64,000 bases of DNA from CAZMNY01 sp964567745 (GCA_964567745.1 CAZMNY010000001.1:1-64000); one strand, 5' to 3'; shown: positions 8,395-17,991, counted from the stretch's first letter. The notes: generated from the sequence alone by a model not told the origin. Numbers and translations are program-made.

Positions 8395-10089
8395 TCACTT
8401 GTCGTCGACGCATTCGCGTCCAAAATAAGTCCGCAGTCGGTCGACGCATTGCTCGACCACCTCGCTGTGTTCATCATCGGTCGCTTGCGGTTGCATCTCA
8501 CGACGGATGCGGTCTAACCAAGATCGGTGAATCGTCGGACCGTAAACGAGCATCATCCGTCGCTCAACGATATCTTCCAGGCTGCGAGCCCATTCGTTTT
8601 CCATGGCGAATCGAACCAGTCCGATCGGCAACGGCGCCTGCTGGTCGAGCAACACTTTAGCGGCTTCACCGTAACCTGCAACTTGACTCAGGACGGACTG
8701 AGTGCGAGTGCCATAGAGATTCCAAACCGCGTTCACCGTTTCCCAGGAGAATCCGGTTTGGTCCGCCAGGGCCTCGAGCCGCCCTTCCTGTTCATTGCGA
8801 GTCGGGTAATTCCGGCCGCCCGGCGTTGGCCTTGAATGTGTGTTGGCGTTTTCTCCTCCGGCGCCGTAATGATCCAGCACCCACTGGGCGGCTTCCTCAG
8901 CCAGCGAACGGCACGTCGTAATTTTCCCGCCGATGACGCTGACGATCGGAATCTCGGCCTGATCGTGAACGTGCAGACTGTGACCGCGAGAAACGGCGCC
9001 AGGTGTCGACGCGTCGGAGTGGGGCAGGGGGCGCACGCCGGCGTAGTGGGCGACGACATCGGACGAGCGTGCGTCGACGTCGGGAAAGACGCGGCGGATC
9101 GCTTCGACGAGGTAGTCGATTTCAGATTGGTCTGCAATCGCGTCGCCCGGTGCGTCGCCAAAGGGGATATCCGTGGTGCCAATCAAAGTCAGTTCGCCCA
9201 TCGGCATAATAAACACGGGTCTGCCGTCGGTCGCTTCCACGTACACCGCGTCGCCATGCAGCGCGCTGCGAAGCGCTTCGTTGCGGCACAACAAATGGCT
9301 CCCCTTCGTTCCGCCAATCAGCCGCTTCGAGGGCGTCTCGAGTTTTTCCAAAGTGCGGTCGACCCAGCCGCCGGTCGCGTTGATGATTAGTCGCGGATCG
9401 AGCGACTCGGAACGTCCTGCCGTTTGCTCACGGTTAGGCGGCGAGTGGAGTTCGGCGGATTTGCCGCGGAGTGTTGCTGTCGATCCGGTGAGGACGCGGA
9501 ATTCAACTGCGTGACTGTCAGCAAAGAGTCGAGCGTCTTCGAGCCATTCGATCACAAGGCGTTCGGGAAACATGACTTGTCCGTCGTCGTACGAACAAAC
9601 CCAACGATAGTGAGACGGATTGATTTTCGGAGCTTCACCTTCGCCCGGCGCGTTGGTGGCGACCGGACGAGACTGAGGGTCGGCGGCGTACTTCTGGTAG
9701 AGCCAGAGTCCGATTTGCAGAAGACGAAGCCCTCGCGGCGACGGCTTGGCCACCTTAAAACCAAAGAACCGACGAAACGCCTGCCACCAACCGGAGTGCT
9801 TGGACTCAACCGGCGTGTGCATCCGCAACGGCTTGACCAAGTGGGGCGCCATCCGAAGCAACCAAGTGCGCTCGTTTAACGACTCGCGAACCAGCTTGAA
9901 CTCGCCGTATTCTAGATACCGCAAACCGCCGTGAATCAATCGCGACGAGCGAGATGTTGCTCCAAACGCGACATCGTTGGGTTCAACGAGAACAACCGGA
10001 ATCTTGCGTAGCACGAGTTCGCGCGCGATGGCCGAACCATTGATGCCGCCGCCAAGAATCAGCACCGGCTTTCGTTTTTTCTCACACAT
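8395..10089 (-). CDS. glpD: Aerobic glycerol-3-phosphate dehydrogenase
   Basis: An FAD-dependent membrane-associated enzyme oxidising glycerol 3-phosphate to dihydroxyacetone phosphate and passing electrons to quinone. The N-terminal FAD site is LILGGGINGSAIARELVLR. Other GlpD hallmarks are SRSSRLIHGGLRYLEYGEF, GTTDIPFGD, the segment AGVRPLPHSD, and VIGGKITTCRSLAEEA. At 564 aa it is longer than the E. coli enzyme (about 500), with an extra stretch around residues 115-160 (SPRGLRLLQIGLWLYQKYA onward). The start is 3 bp from the upstream hypothetical gene, so the two are very likely co-transcribed. Confidence 0.96.
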   Translation of the reverse strand: MCEKKRKPVLILGGGINGSAIARELVLRKIPVVLVEPNDVAFGATSRSSRLIHGGLRYLEYGEFKLVRESLNERTWLLRMAPHLVKPLRMHTPVESKHSGWWQAFRRFFGFKVAKPSPRGLRLLQIGLWLYQKYAADPQSRPVATNAPGEGEAPKINPSHYRWVCSYDDGQVMFPERLVIEWLEDARLFADSHAVEFRVLTGSTATLRGKSAELHSPPNREQTAGRSESLDPRLIINATGGWVDRTLEKLETPSKRLIGGTKGSHLLCRNEALRSALHGDAVYVEATDGRPVFIMPMGELTLIGTTDIPFGDAPGDAIADQSEIDYLVEAIRRVFPDVDARSSDVVAHYAGVRPLPHSDASTPGAVSRGHSLHVHDQAEIPIVSVIGGKITTCRSLAEEAAQWVLDHYGAGGENANTHSRPTPGGRNYPTRNEQEGRLEALADQTGFSWETVNAVWNLYGTRTQSVLSQVAGYGEAAKVLLDQQAPLPIGLVRFAMENEWARSLEDIVERRMMLVYGPTIHRSWLDRIRREMQPQATDDEHSEVVEQCVDRLRTYFGRECVDDK

Positions 10090-10092
10090 TGG

Positions 10093-11061
10093 CTAACCGC
10101 CGCCAAACAGCAGGCGTTGCGTGACGTCACGAAAAAGGACCTGCAAGCCAGGGCGATCGGCGTCGCTCGATCTCTTGATCCACTCATTCGACTTCGAGGC
10201 AAACGCCGTCAGCGCGGCGATCGGCGAACCGCCGCCGTCCGAGAATATCGCCAGCACTCCCCATTTCCGAATCTGCTTGATGCGCAAGTCGAGGTAGGCC
10301 GCGCGCTTCGCCATACTCATCGCCACGTACTGACGCGACTCGTTGGTAAGCCACGCCTCAACCAGCAACATGCCGTTACTGCGGAGCTTGGTCGCATCCT
10401 CATCGTTCGACGACTTCGTCACGCCGCCCAGCGACATTCCAAGCTCCAAGTCCTCGACGATGCGATTGGCGAGCTCCAAACGAAGATCTTTCGGGTAGTC
10501 GACAAGTTCGCGCGTCTGTAGAAACCGCTGCAGCCCCGCGCGAACTCCATCTTGCGCCACCGCCTTCTGCTTGCCCACCGAACTCGACAGCCACTGGTCA
10601 ATCATGTCGAACACGTCGGGAGCATCTGGGTTGGCCGAGGTCAGCACGGCCCATTGTTCAGCGAACGAGATTTGGTCATCTAAAAATTTGTCCTTGGCGT
10701 CCGCCTTGATCTGCGCAAGCTGCTCAACTCGAGTGAAGAACCAGAAACGTTGCACATAAATCAAGTTTCGATCGAGCCGCGCTTGAAGCGACTCAGACAA
10801 GCCTGCCTGTTCGGCACTCAAATTCGAATCGCTGCCGAACTCGATCTGCATGCGATCGAGCAAGGCGAGCTGAGTGTCGGCGTCCTGCTCTGAGATTTCG
10901 GCTAACACCAACCACTTCACCAATCCCTCCCGATCAGCCTTTGACGGCTCGGGCAACGAGAGCCAATTCCAGGCAAGTCCAGCGGCGGCGAGCACGGCGG
11001 TTACGGGGGCCAAACCCAATAACCAAGGTTTTCGGATGCCTATCATCGCGGTTCCGGTCAC
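10093..11061 (-). CDS. Hypothetical membrane-anchored protein upstream of glpD
   Basis: A 322-aa protein with one N-terminal membrane segment (PWLLGLAPVTAVLAAAGLAW) and a soluble, mostly helical remainder. There are no recognisable catalytic motifs. The part KLRSNGMLLVEAWLTNESRQYVAMSM is typical of anchored proteins on the periplasmic face. An internal ATG at 11046 (MIGIRK) is an alternative start. Tight spacing to glpD (3 bp) places it at the head of the glycerol operon. I do not recognise the family. Confidence 0.75.
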   Translation of the reverse strand: MTGTAMIGIRKPWLLGLAPVTAVLAAAGLAWNWLSLPEPSKADREGLVKWLVLAEISEQDADTQLALLDRMQIEFGSDSNLSAEQAGLSESLQARLDRNLIYVQRFWFFTRVEQLAQIKADAKDKFLDDQISFAEQWAVLTSANPDAPDVFDMIDQWLSSSVGKQKAVAQDGVRAGLQRFLQTRELVDYPKDLRLELANRIVEDLELGMSLGGVTKSSNDEDATKLRSNGMLLVEAWLTNESRQYVAMSMAKRAAYLDLRIKQIRKWGVLAIFSDGGGSPIAALTAFASKSNEWIKRSSDADRPGLQVLFRDVTQRLLFGGG

Positions 11062-11263
11062 TCGCCCCGATTAAAAGGCGAATCCCATTGGTTGGTTGCT
11101 CTAAAAGTTCGGCCCCATTGGTCGACACACACAGCCTAACACGCAAGGCACGGTCAAGTCAGCGCTCTTCGCGGATCTGACCGCGACTGTTAAAATGCAG
11201 GCTCTGAACAAATGAGATGGAATTCTTTGCCAATTCGTCGTTGAGGACTGAAAAGGAAACAGC

Positions 11264-11566
11264 ATGCCCGCCTTCAACACCGAAGTTCCCCACGGCCTTG
11301 GCCAAGACGAAGCCGTCACCAGGCTCAAAGGATTTCTCGCCAAGGTCGAAGAGGTTTACAAAGATCAAGTCAGCGATATGGAAGGGGAGTGGAGCGACAA
11401 CGTGCTCTCTTTCGCTTTCAAGTCGTTCGGGTTCAAGATCTCCGGAATCCTCACCGTCGAAGAAACTGTCGCCCGAATCGACGGAACTCTGCCCTTTGCC
11501 GCCGCCATGTTTCGTGGAAAAATTGAAAGCGGCATCTCCGAACAAATGCAGAAGGCGCTGAGCTAA
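11264..11566 (+). CDS. Polyhydroxyalkanoic acid system family protein
   Basis: A 100-aa protein matching the small PHA-system family: MPAFNTEVPHGLGQDEA at the start, EEVYKDQVSDMEGEWSDNVLSFAF in the middle, and a C-terminal helix ending KIESGISEQMQKALS. Family members accompany PHA synthesis genes and are thought to be granule-region proteins. No PHA synthase is in this window, so the gene is an orphan here. It is transcribed alone, with neighbours divergent or well separated. Confidence 0.85.
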   Translation: MPAFNTEVPHGLGQDEAVTRLKGFLAKVEEVYKDQVSDMEGEWSDNVLSFAFKSFGFKISGILTVEETVARIDGTLPFAAAMFRGKIESGISEQMQKALS

Positions 11567-11819
11567 AGAGAGTTCAGCACGAGCATCGAATCGGAAGAAT
11601 GCGGGCATTCCGACAAGTCCTGGGGGCGAGTCCGCGCGTTGTAACGCCATGCGGACGCTATGAATGACGAAACTTTAGGCGGGCGGGTAAGTTAATATCA
11701 ATGTATCATTGCTCGTCGTGGAATTCTCACGGCGACTTTCAGCCATGTCCTGGACTTCACGGGTCCGATAGACGGCCACCACCAAAGCTTGTTTGCACCG
11801 CGATTGCAATGGAGCACCA

Positions 11820-12458
11820 ATGAAGAAGGCGTACGTGATCGTCGCGCTCGGAGCGATTGCCGGCCTCGTCGCGGCTATCTGCGCCGCGCCAAACGGCGAT
11901 ACAAACAATCAAGTTGAAGACGTTCTGGATCCGAATAAACTCGTCACGACCGACCCTATTACGATCGATCCCGCAGACGGAAAGCTAATTCGGCTCGACA
12001 CGCCTGGCGTCGAAAAACCGCGACTCGTTCCTGCGTCGGAAGCCAGAGTGCTGTCGACGGACGACGTCATTGGAGTGAGCGTAAACGGGATACACCGAGC
12101 TTACACCATCGAGGCTCTAACGCCGTTGGATCAACATGTGGTCAACGATCTCTTCGGCAGCACGCCGATAACCATTGCCTATTGCGACCGCAACGATTGC
12201 GCGCGAGTTTTCACGTCGAAAGAACCGGACCAGTTGCTTGGGGTCGGCGTTGGCGGTTTCCTGATGACGAAGAAGGACCCGGGCATGGTTCTTTGGCACG
12301 CGGGCAAACACTATCGGCATTTTTCGGAAGAACTCCCCTTCGAAGATTTCAAGTTCGAACGCGTGAAGTGGGCGGATTGGCTGGAAGCTCACCCAGACAC
12401 GCTCGTCTACGACGGGGTGTATCGGAGCAAGCCGAGCAAACCAGCGCCGCTAAATTAG
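11820..12458 (+). CDS. DUF3179-like exported protein
   Basis: A 212-aa protein starting at ATG 11820, which has a GGAG ribosome site about 6 bases upstream. Residues 1-21 are a membrane/signal segment (KKAYVIVALGAIAGLVAAIC). The segment VIGVSVNGIHRAYTIEALTPLDQHVVND followed by PITIAYCDRNDCARVF matches the DUF3179 core (VNG..RAYP..IL..H..VND..G..PV.VTYCPLC), with the Cys pair as CDRNDC. A conserved LWHAGKHYRHF follows. The function of the family is unknown. It is convergent with the STN-like gene and has no operon partner. Confidence 0.75.
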   Translation: MKKAYVIVALGAIAGLVAAICAAPNGDTNNQVEDVLDPNKLVTTDPITIDPADGKLIRLDTPGVEKPRLVPASEARVLSTDDVIGVSVNGIHRAYTIEALTPLDQHVVNDLFGSTPITIAYCDRNDCARVFTSKEPDQLLGVGVGGFLMTKKDPGMVLWHAGKHYRHFSEELPFEDFKFERVKWADWLEAHPDTLVYDGVYRSKPSKPAPLN

Positions 12459-12513
12459 AACCGCGGCCAGTAACTTGCTTTGTTGCTCGCAAGCGAAATC
12501 CAACGCGACGTCG

Positions 12514-13701
12514 CTATTTCGCCTCTTCGGCTGTGAATATCTGAAGCACTTGACCGTTCAATCGGTAGGCTAACCCGGCGGGCTTAACGGCGGCTTCGAT
12601 CAGTTGCTCGGCCGTGGCGCCGGTAACGCGAAACGAAATTCTCTCGCCGAGTTTTTGCGATGCCGCCGCGGAGACTTGGGGCGTCCAGCCAAGTTTTTGG
12701 GCGAGCGATTTGATCACGCCGCCCACCGGTTGATTGTCGATTCGCAAATCATAAACCTGGCTCGGCTTCGCTCCCACGGTCTTGTCCGGCCTCGTCGGTC
12801 CGGAGTGGCTGAGAATCCATTTGAAGACCATGTCGTGTTCGGCAAACGTCCCGCTGACAACAAGTCCTCGACGATCCCGCTTGATCGACGATTCTTTCAG
12901 CGCGTCGGGCCGATCCGAAACTCGTAGTCGCGATCCTGTCGGGAGCCGGTGAACGCGTTCAAACGACTCCGTCTGTGGAATTGGAATCAAATTGACCGCA
13001 CGCCCATCAGCTCGAAACTGCAACATGAGGTCAAAGTTATTCAGTAGCAGAGTCGCTCGATCGACCCAGGGCATCTTGGGCAATTCCACTTCTGGCCACA
13101 GATCGTGCGAAATGGCCTCGGGATTGGAGACGGTAAGCCCCGCTTCAGCAGCCAATTGACGCACGAGTTCACGCGGTTGGCTCAATCGCGGCCACTCCAA
13201 CGGGCCGCTCTTGAGCATCGCGGCCCTACGGGATGCGGGAATCGTGGCGAGCTGCTTTCGAGCGAGATCGGACAGCGAATTCAAGCGGGTGCCTGGGCCC
13301 TTCGGGCCAATGTAGACGACGTTTTGAACGATCGACCAATCGAGCGACTGGGTTCGCGCCAAGCCATCGACCACGGCCCACAGCGGCGCGGAATCCGACT
13401 GAAACTCCATCAACGTTTGGGGGGGTACGCGGCGATCCAGAAAGATCGCGACCTTCTTTGCACGCGACAAGTTTTGCAAGCCGCTCCGAATCGGGTTGTC
13501 GGACCAATTCAAACCGATTCGAGCGTGAATCGCTGTTTGAAATTCGCGGCCCGAGGCAAAGTCCGCCGCCTCAACCTCGGTCAAGAACGGACCCACTAGT
13601 GAAGCAGTAACTACCAGCGGGAGCATCCACGCAGCATGGCAGTTCGCAAACGTGCGGCGATGATTCGTCTGTTGCACGGGCGAGTGTTTTCCAAAGCACA
13701 A
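12514..13701 (-). CDS. Exported protein with secretin/TonB short N-terminal (STN)-like domains
   Basis: A 395-aa protein with a hydrophobic N-terminal segment (AAWMLPLVVTASLVGPFLTE) serving as signal or anchor. The region LSRAKKVAIFLDRRVPPQTLMEFQSDSAPLWAVVDGLA, and a second one near the C-terminus (VYDLRIDNQPVGGVIKSLAQKLGWT ending LAYRLNGQVLQIF), resemble the beta-alpha-beta STN fold found in secretins and TonB receptors, including the final segment typical of those repeats. No secretin barrel follows, so this is a stand-alone periplasmic protein, perhaps binding another envelope protein. The start is uncertain because several in-frame codons lie in the first 30 residues. Function unknown. 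Confidence 0.7.
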   Translation of the reverse strand: MCFGKHSPVQQTNHRRTFANCHAAWMLPLVVTASLVGPFLTEVEAADFASGREFQTAIHARIGLNWSDNPIRSGLQNLSRAKKVAIFLDRRVPPQTLMEFQSDSAPLWAVVDGLARTQSLDWSIVQNVVYIGPKGPGTRLNSLSDLARKQLATIPASRRAAMLKSGPLEWPRLSQPRELVRQLAAEAGLTVSNPEAISHDLWPEVELPKMPWVDRATLLLNNFDLMLQFRADGRAVNLIPIPQTESFERVHRLPTGSRLRVSDRPDALKESSIKRDRRGLVVSGTFAEHDMVFKWILSHSGPTRPDKTVGAKPSQVYDLRIDNQPVGGVIKSLAQKLGWTPQVSAAASQKLGERISFRVTGATAEQLIEAAVKPAGLAYRLNGQVLQIFTAEEAK

Positions 13702-14057
13702 GAAGCGAATCCGAAGCCAACGACAGTTTCAACATACCACGTCGCAGGCCATTGGAGTAATCGCGCAAGAATTCAAAATTATTTGCTTGACTTACGCTAA
13801 GGCGAGGCGTGATACTGCGGCTTCACGTCATCAATTCTTAGTCGCGATTCATCGACCCAAAATGATCGCCGAAGCCTCGTCCCCAGAGTCATTACCGCAC
13901 TTGCGGTGCATCGATGCTTACCATTTTGCAACCATGCGAAACCGGTTGAGCAGCGGCGACCCGAGGGCGGAATTCATGGATCCGGAAACGACGATTGTTA
14001 AACAATGAAGTTCGCGAATCGTTCATGTCCTAAATAGTTTTTGTGGGAGTTACTCTT
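13702..14057. other. Intergenic region with near-palindrome
   Basis: This 356-bp gap between a leftward and a rightward gene holds no gene. It contains a near-perfect palindrome ATTGTTAAACAAT at 13994-14006, about 50 bp before the next start, and a weak TTGACT..TGATAC pair near 13788. Either could regulate the small gene that follows. Neither is well supported. Confidence 0.3.
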
Positions 14058-14258
14058 GTGGCCGAATCTGTGCTCGAGGCAATCAAGCGGGGCGATTGGG
14101 ACTTTGAACCAGAAGAAGATTTTCCGTCTTATGACAACACGCCAACGGATGCTCTTCCAGGCACAGACCAGAAGTTGACGATCTTGGCTGGCAGAGTCCA
14201 GCAGGGACTGCCCCTCTGGCATCCGAACGACCGCCGCTCGTACGACGATTCCGAATAG
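14058..14258 (+). CDS. Small acidic hypothetical protein (planctomycete type)
   Basis: A 66-aa protein. The GTG at 14058 is chosen because GGGAG (14045-14049) lies 8 bases upstream; a GTG at 14043 is also in frame. The sequence VLEAIKRGDWDFEP, PGTDQKLTILAGRVQQGLPLWHP and the acidic end form the pattern of a short conserved protein I have seen only in planctomycetes (recollection, not a search). There is no membrane helix or catalytic motif. It may be a small regulatory or adaptor protein. Confidence 0.65.
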   Translation: MAESVLEAIKRGDWDFEPEEDFPSYDNTPTDALPGTDQKLTILAGRVQQGLPLWHPNDRRSYDDSE

Positions 14259-14290
14259 GCGAGCACAGCTCGGAATGCGAAACGCGCCGA

Positions 14291-14944
14291 TTAGCGTCCG
14301 TCGAGTGTTTTCTGCAAGTACTCGACTTGAGTGCGCACGCCTTCCATATCGGGATTGAGCCGAAGCGATCGACGAAAGCTCTCTAGAGCCGCGAACGCGT
14401 CGCCCAATTCGAGGTAGCAATGCGCCATGCCGACGGCAGCGGGATAATGGTAAGCGTTTAGCTCGAGTGCTTGCCGGCAATCGTCAATAGAAGCTTCAAA
14501 CCGCTCTTGTTGATAGCGAGCGATAGCGCGCTGATTCCAGACTTCGGCAAACCAAGGTGCGTCGATAAGCAGCGCATCGGCCAACTGGCATACGCGATTT
14601 GAATCCTCGCAGCCGTTGTGTCGAATAATCACGTCGAGTCGTTGGCGGTGCTCAGCCGAACCGTCGCGACGCCAGATCTCTCGAATGCCGTTCTCGGCGA
14701 TCATTCGAACTCCGCGGTCTTCGTCGTGCAAACACATTCCCATGACAGCGTTGTGGGAAAAATCGCCCAAGAAGCCGACCGCCAAAATTGCAGCTCGACG
14801 TGAAATCCGCGAGCCCGCCAGGGCCAACCGAGAAAGGCTGCCCAAGTTGTAATTCGCAGACACCGACTTGATGAATCCGGCCGGATCCTCGGTGTCTAGG
14901 AATTGCAAGTAAAGGCGATTCAATCGCGGTTCGCTTCGGTCCAT
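14291..14944 (-). CDS. HEAT/TPR-repeat protein
   Basis: A 217-aa soluble protein. The N-terminal half contains a HEAT-like unit (RRAAILAVGFLGDFSHNAVMG..DEDRGVRMIAENGIREIW). The C-terminal half has two tetratricopeptide repeats (AEVWNQRAIARYQQERFEASIDDCRQALELNAYHYPAAVGMAHCYLELGDAFAALESFRRSL, shown here in parts). It is therefore a protein-interaction adaptor. No partner gene is adjacent: the downstream neighbour is the convergent small gene and mfnB lies 263 bp upstream. Confidence 0.8.
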   Translation of the reverse strand: MDRSEPRLNRLYLQFLDTEDPAGFIKSVSANYNLGSLSRLALAGSRISRRAAILAVGFLGDFSHNAVMGMCLHDEDRGVRMIAENGIREIWRRDGSAEHRQRLDVIIRHNGCEDSNRVCQLADALLIDAPWFAEVWNQRAIARYQQERFEASIDDCRQALELNAYHYPAAVGMAHCYLELGDAFAALESFRRSLRLNPDMEGVRTQVEYLQKTLDGR

Positions 14945-15207
14945 GTCTCAAGTGCCGCTAAGGGGCCGATGGTAAGCTCTTCCGCAATGGACGAGCGATA
15001 CATTGGAGTCTAATTGGACTCCTTCAAGGCCACAATGATTACGGCGGCAAACGCAAGCGCGAATCGCCTATTCAACAAGATTCCGGCAAGAGCAGCCCGC
15101 GTAATCGTTAAACTTGAACATACGCGATTAGCTAACGAACCTGAATCATCGACAAGCCGCAAGCTGGTGGCGGTCTGCTCATGCACCGCCTCGACGCCAA
15201 CGAGTTC

Positions 15208-15912
15208 TTAGCACCGAGACAATGTGAGTTCATTTTTGATCTGCCGAACCAAACGGGCTTCGACTCTCGACGTCCGCGGGCCTCGGCAAACAGCGCCGCG
15301 CACGGCGATGATGTCCGCGCCCATCTCGCTGACGACGGCCATATCGGATCTTCTGAGCGAACCAGCCAGGACGATGCGGAGTTCGACGCGATGTGATGAT
15401 TCCACCAAGTCCCTGATCAATGCCTCGCCCAGGATTTCCAAAAGGTTTCCACCATCTTTGTGGTAGGTGTCGACAAGCAACGCGCCGCAAGAAAACCCCT
15501 TGGCCAACTCCAGAACCTCTTCGAGTCTCGGCGCGTGCGCGCGTTGCCAATCGGCATAGGCGACTGCGACAGGAGTTACCGTTGACGGCGCGCCTCGCCA
15601 GAACGATTCAAGCTTGCTCGCCCATCCCCGATCGAGCGCCGCGCCTGCCAGTCCGACTTTGGCGAAGGCCAAGCCGGTTGTCCCGGCCAAGCGTTCGGCG
15701 GCCGACCGTTCGCTTTCGCACAACTCACCGAGCGCGGCGCTGCAAGGGACCGATGCTTCGCTGGCCAAATCCGAACAGCGTTGTATCACGTCAACGCTCG
15801 CTTGCCCTAGCGACCCTGCATCCGGCTCCTTGACGTCCAGCAAGTCGGCACCGCCATCGAAAGCCGCAATCGCCTCGGCGCGGTCGCGAACGCTGACTAA
15901 CAACTGCGTCAT
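15208..15912 (-). CDS. mfnB: (5-formylfuran-3-yl)methyl phosphate synthase (MfnB family)
   Basis: A 234-aa TIM-barrel protein of the MfnB/DUF556 family, which in methanogens condenses two glyceraldehyde 3-phosphates to the furan precursor of methanofuran. The family start MTQLLVSVRDRAEAIAAF is followed by GGADLLDVKEPDAGSLG, which contains the Schiff-base-type Lys. FAKVGLAGA, VAYADW, LLVDTYHKDG and ADIIAVRGAVC follow. In planctomycetes it belongs to the tetrahydromethanopterin-linked C1 pathway. The ATG at 15912 overlaps the stop of the upstream membrane gene (ATGA). No other C1-pathway gene is in the window. Confidence 0.88.
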   Translation of the reverse strand: MTQLLVSVRDRAEAIAAFDGGADLLDVKEPDAGSLGQASVDVIQRCSDLASEASVPCSAALGELCESERSAAERLAGTTGLAFAKVGLAGAALDRGWASKLESFWRGAPSTVTPVAVAYADWQRAHAPRLEEVLELAKGFSCGALLVDTYHKDGGNLLEILGEALIRDLVESSHRVELRIVLAGSLRRSDMAVVSEMGADIIAVRGAVCRGPRTSRVEARLVRQIKNELTLSRC

Positions 15913-16445
15913 GACGTCGACTCCCGTTCCTGACGAGCCTGGCGGTGAACCGCGACCAGGCGACGATTGAGTTCTTCCAAGAGGGGCCGATCGATGGGCT
16001 CGCACCACATCCCCCGGATCGTAATGTAGCCATCGCACCACTGCCCAAGCGACGACTTGATTTTTCGCTGTTTCCAATCCACGGCTCGCTCGGCCAGTCG
16101 CACGACGATGTTGGCGGCATTCGCCGAGTCGTCTTCGGCGTCGGGCGAGACTGGCCCCTCCCCGCGAAAGAAGAATTCGACGAACTCGATCGGAACTCGC
16201 TCCGGCTCACCACTGCTGAGAAAGACGAGCAGATGTTCGCCCTCGAGGGCTAACACCGGACGCCGAAGCATGACGGCGAGGACTCCAATCGCGCATAGTC
16301 CGAGCCCCGCAACCAAAAGGCCTAGGACGCGGAGCCACGCGTCGGACCAGCAACCGACAAGCCCGCCGGCCACCACGGCAGCGAACGGAAAGACCATCGC
16401 AAACAGGAGGGCGCGCTGATTCGATTTGAGCCAGGTTTCGGCCAC
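15909..16445 (-). CDS. Membrane protein with two N-terminal helices, coupled to mfnB
   Basis: A 178-aa protein. Residues 13-31 (LFAMVFPFAAVVAGGLVGC) and 38-60 (RVLGLLVAGLGLCAIGVLAVML) are membrane helices. The remaining ~115 residues are a cytosolic domain with a beta-rich, PH-like look (LALEGEHLLVFLSSGEPERVPIEFVEFFF). The stop overlaps the mfnB start by 4 bp, so the two are translated together. No known family is evident, and its function in C1-cofactor synthesis, if any, is unknown. Confidence 0.7.
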   Translation of the reverse strand: MAETWLKSNQRALLFAMVFPFAAVVAGGLVGCWSDAWLRVLGLLVAGLGLCAIGVLAVMLRRPVLALEGEHLLVFLSSGEPERVPIEFVEFFFRGEGPVSPDAEDDSANAANIVVRLAERAVDWKQRKIKSSLGQWCDGYITIRGMWCEPIDRPLLEELNRRLVAVHRQARQERESTS

Positions 16446-16812
16446 GACTTCATTGCCTTTCGAGAGGTGGGGGCCAACAATGTATCAAATCGAGAAGATC
16501 CGGCGACGCCACGTGACGTGATTCGCTCGCTCAAATCCAGGTCCCGCGCCATCTCGGGCGTCCGCCAGTTCGTCGTCGCGGGGCTTGCCACGCGTGACAA
16601 TCCTCAACTATCATCTGACTGGTTATCCAGCTCGATGGACACGATGACGGCCGTCATCTTGCACGTCCTCGCTCCAGTTGGCCCGTCCGCGACTCGCCTT
16701 CTGACGGGCCCCGTCAAAGCTTGGGACGCTACAATAATCTGCATCTGAGTCGTCGGCCAACGAACATGAACGCAGGCTTCGCTTGACACTTTCGGATCGG
16801 ACTCATTGTATC
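16446..16812. other. Divergent intergenic region before ribonuclease D
   Basis: This 367-bp region lies between divergent genes. No gene or structured RNA is seen in it. It must carry promoters for the mfnB pair and for rnd, but no convincing pair was found. Confidence 0.4.
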
Positions 16813-17991
16813 GTGGATTATCGATTCATCTCCAACTCCAACGAACTCGAATCTTACTGTCAATCGATAGCGAACAGCAAAGTGGTCGCTTTTGACACCG
16901 AGTTCGTTTCGGAAGATCGTTTTCTTCCCGAGTTGTGTCTCGTGCAGATTGCGGCCGACGGAAATTATGCAGTGGTCGACACGCTGGCGGTCAAAGACCT
17001 CACGCCATTTTGGTCGCTGTTGACGGACGGGGATCGGCGAACGATTGTTCATGCGGGCCGGGAAGAGTTTCGATTCTGCCGTCGAGCGACCGGCAAGCGA
17101 CCTCAAGACTGGTACGACATTCAGCTCGCTGCGGGGCTGGTCGGTTTCGATTACCCCGCGTCTTACGGCTCGTTGTTGTCCAAGTTACTGAGCAAGGTTC
17201 TAAGCAAACACGAGACTCGCACGGACTGGCGTCGGCGTCCGCTTTCCGAGCAGCAACTCAACTACGCTTTGGAAGACGTGGTCTATCTCGAGAAGATGCA
17301 CGATCTGCTCGAAAAACGCCTTGAAGGCCTTGGGCGCAGCACTTGGCTTTCGGAGGAACTCGCCGTTTGGCAAGACGCGTTGGAACTGACCGAAACGACA
17401 GAAAACTGGCGCAAGGTTTCCGGAATCAACGGCCTATCGCCTCGCAGTTTAGCCGTAGTCCGATCGCTCTGGCGATGGCGAAACCAAGTCGCCTCAACGG
17501 AAGACCGACCGCCTCGTCGAGTGCTGCGAGACGACTTGATTGTCGAGTTGGCCAAACGCAAGAGTGCGGATGAGAAACGGATCCGCGCAGTTCGAGGGCT
17601 CGAGTACCGCGGCGTAAGACGGCACATCGACAGCATCGCCGCAGCGGTTCAAGAAGCGTTGGACTTGAGCGACGAAGATTGCCCGCGTCCGCCGGCGAGA
17701 TCAAGGCGTCCCCAACTCTCCTTGGTCGGACAGTTTCTATCAACAGCTTTGGGCTCCATTTGTCGCGAAGCCAAACTGGCTCCAAGCATTGTCGGCACGG
17801 CCCAGGACGTTCGAGACTTGATCGCGTTTCAACTCAGGTTGACCACGGACAATCAGACACCGGCGTTGGCTCAAGGCTGGCGCGCCGAGATCGTCGGCTC
17901 GATGATCGATGATTTGCTGCATGGCAAACTGGCCGTCGTGATCGACGACCCCTTGGACGCTCAACCGCTGTCGTTCCGCCAGGTCGATTGA
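16813..17991 (+). CDS. rnd: Ribonuclease D
   Basis: A 3'-5' exoribonuclease for tRNA and structured RNA maturation (392 aa from GTG 16813; a TTG at 16783 would add 10 residues). The DEDDy residues are visible: ExoI VVAFDTEFV (Asp28, Glu30), ExoII IVHAGREEFRF, and ExoIII with LNYALEDVVYL. One or two HRDC domains follow, first at about residues 205-290 (WRKVSGINGLSPRSLAVVRSLWRWR). The conserved fold begins at about YRFISNSNELESY, which argues for the shorter start. It is a single-gene unit. Confidence 0.93.
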   Translation: MDYRFISNSNELESYCQSIANSKVVAFDTEFVSEDRFLPELCLVQIAADGNYAVVDTLAVKDLTPFWSLLTDGDRRTIVHAGREEFRFCRRATGKRPQDWYDIQLAAGLVGFDYPASYGSLLSKLLSKVLSKHETRTDWRRRPLSEQQLNYALEDVVYLEKMHDLLEKRLEGLGRSTWLSEELAVWQDALELTETTENWRKVSGINGLSPRSLAVVRSLWRWRNQVASTEDRPPRRVLRDDLIVELAKRKSADEKRIRAVRGLEYRGVRRHIDSIAAAVQEALDLSDEDCPRPPARSRRPQLSLVGQFLSTALGSICREAKLAPSIVGTAQDVRDLIAFQLRLTTDNQTPALAQGWRAEIVGSMIDDLLHGKLAVVIDDPLDAQPLSFRQVD

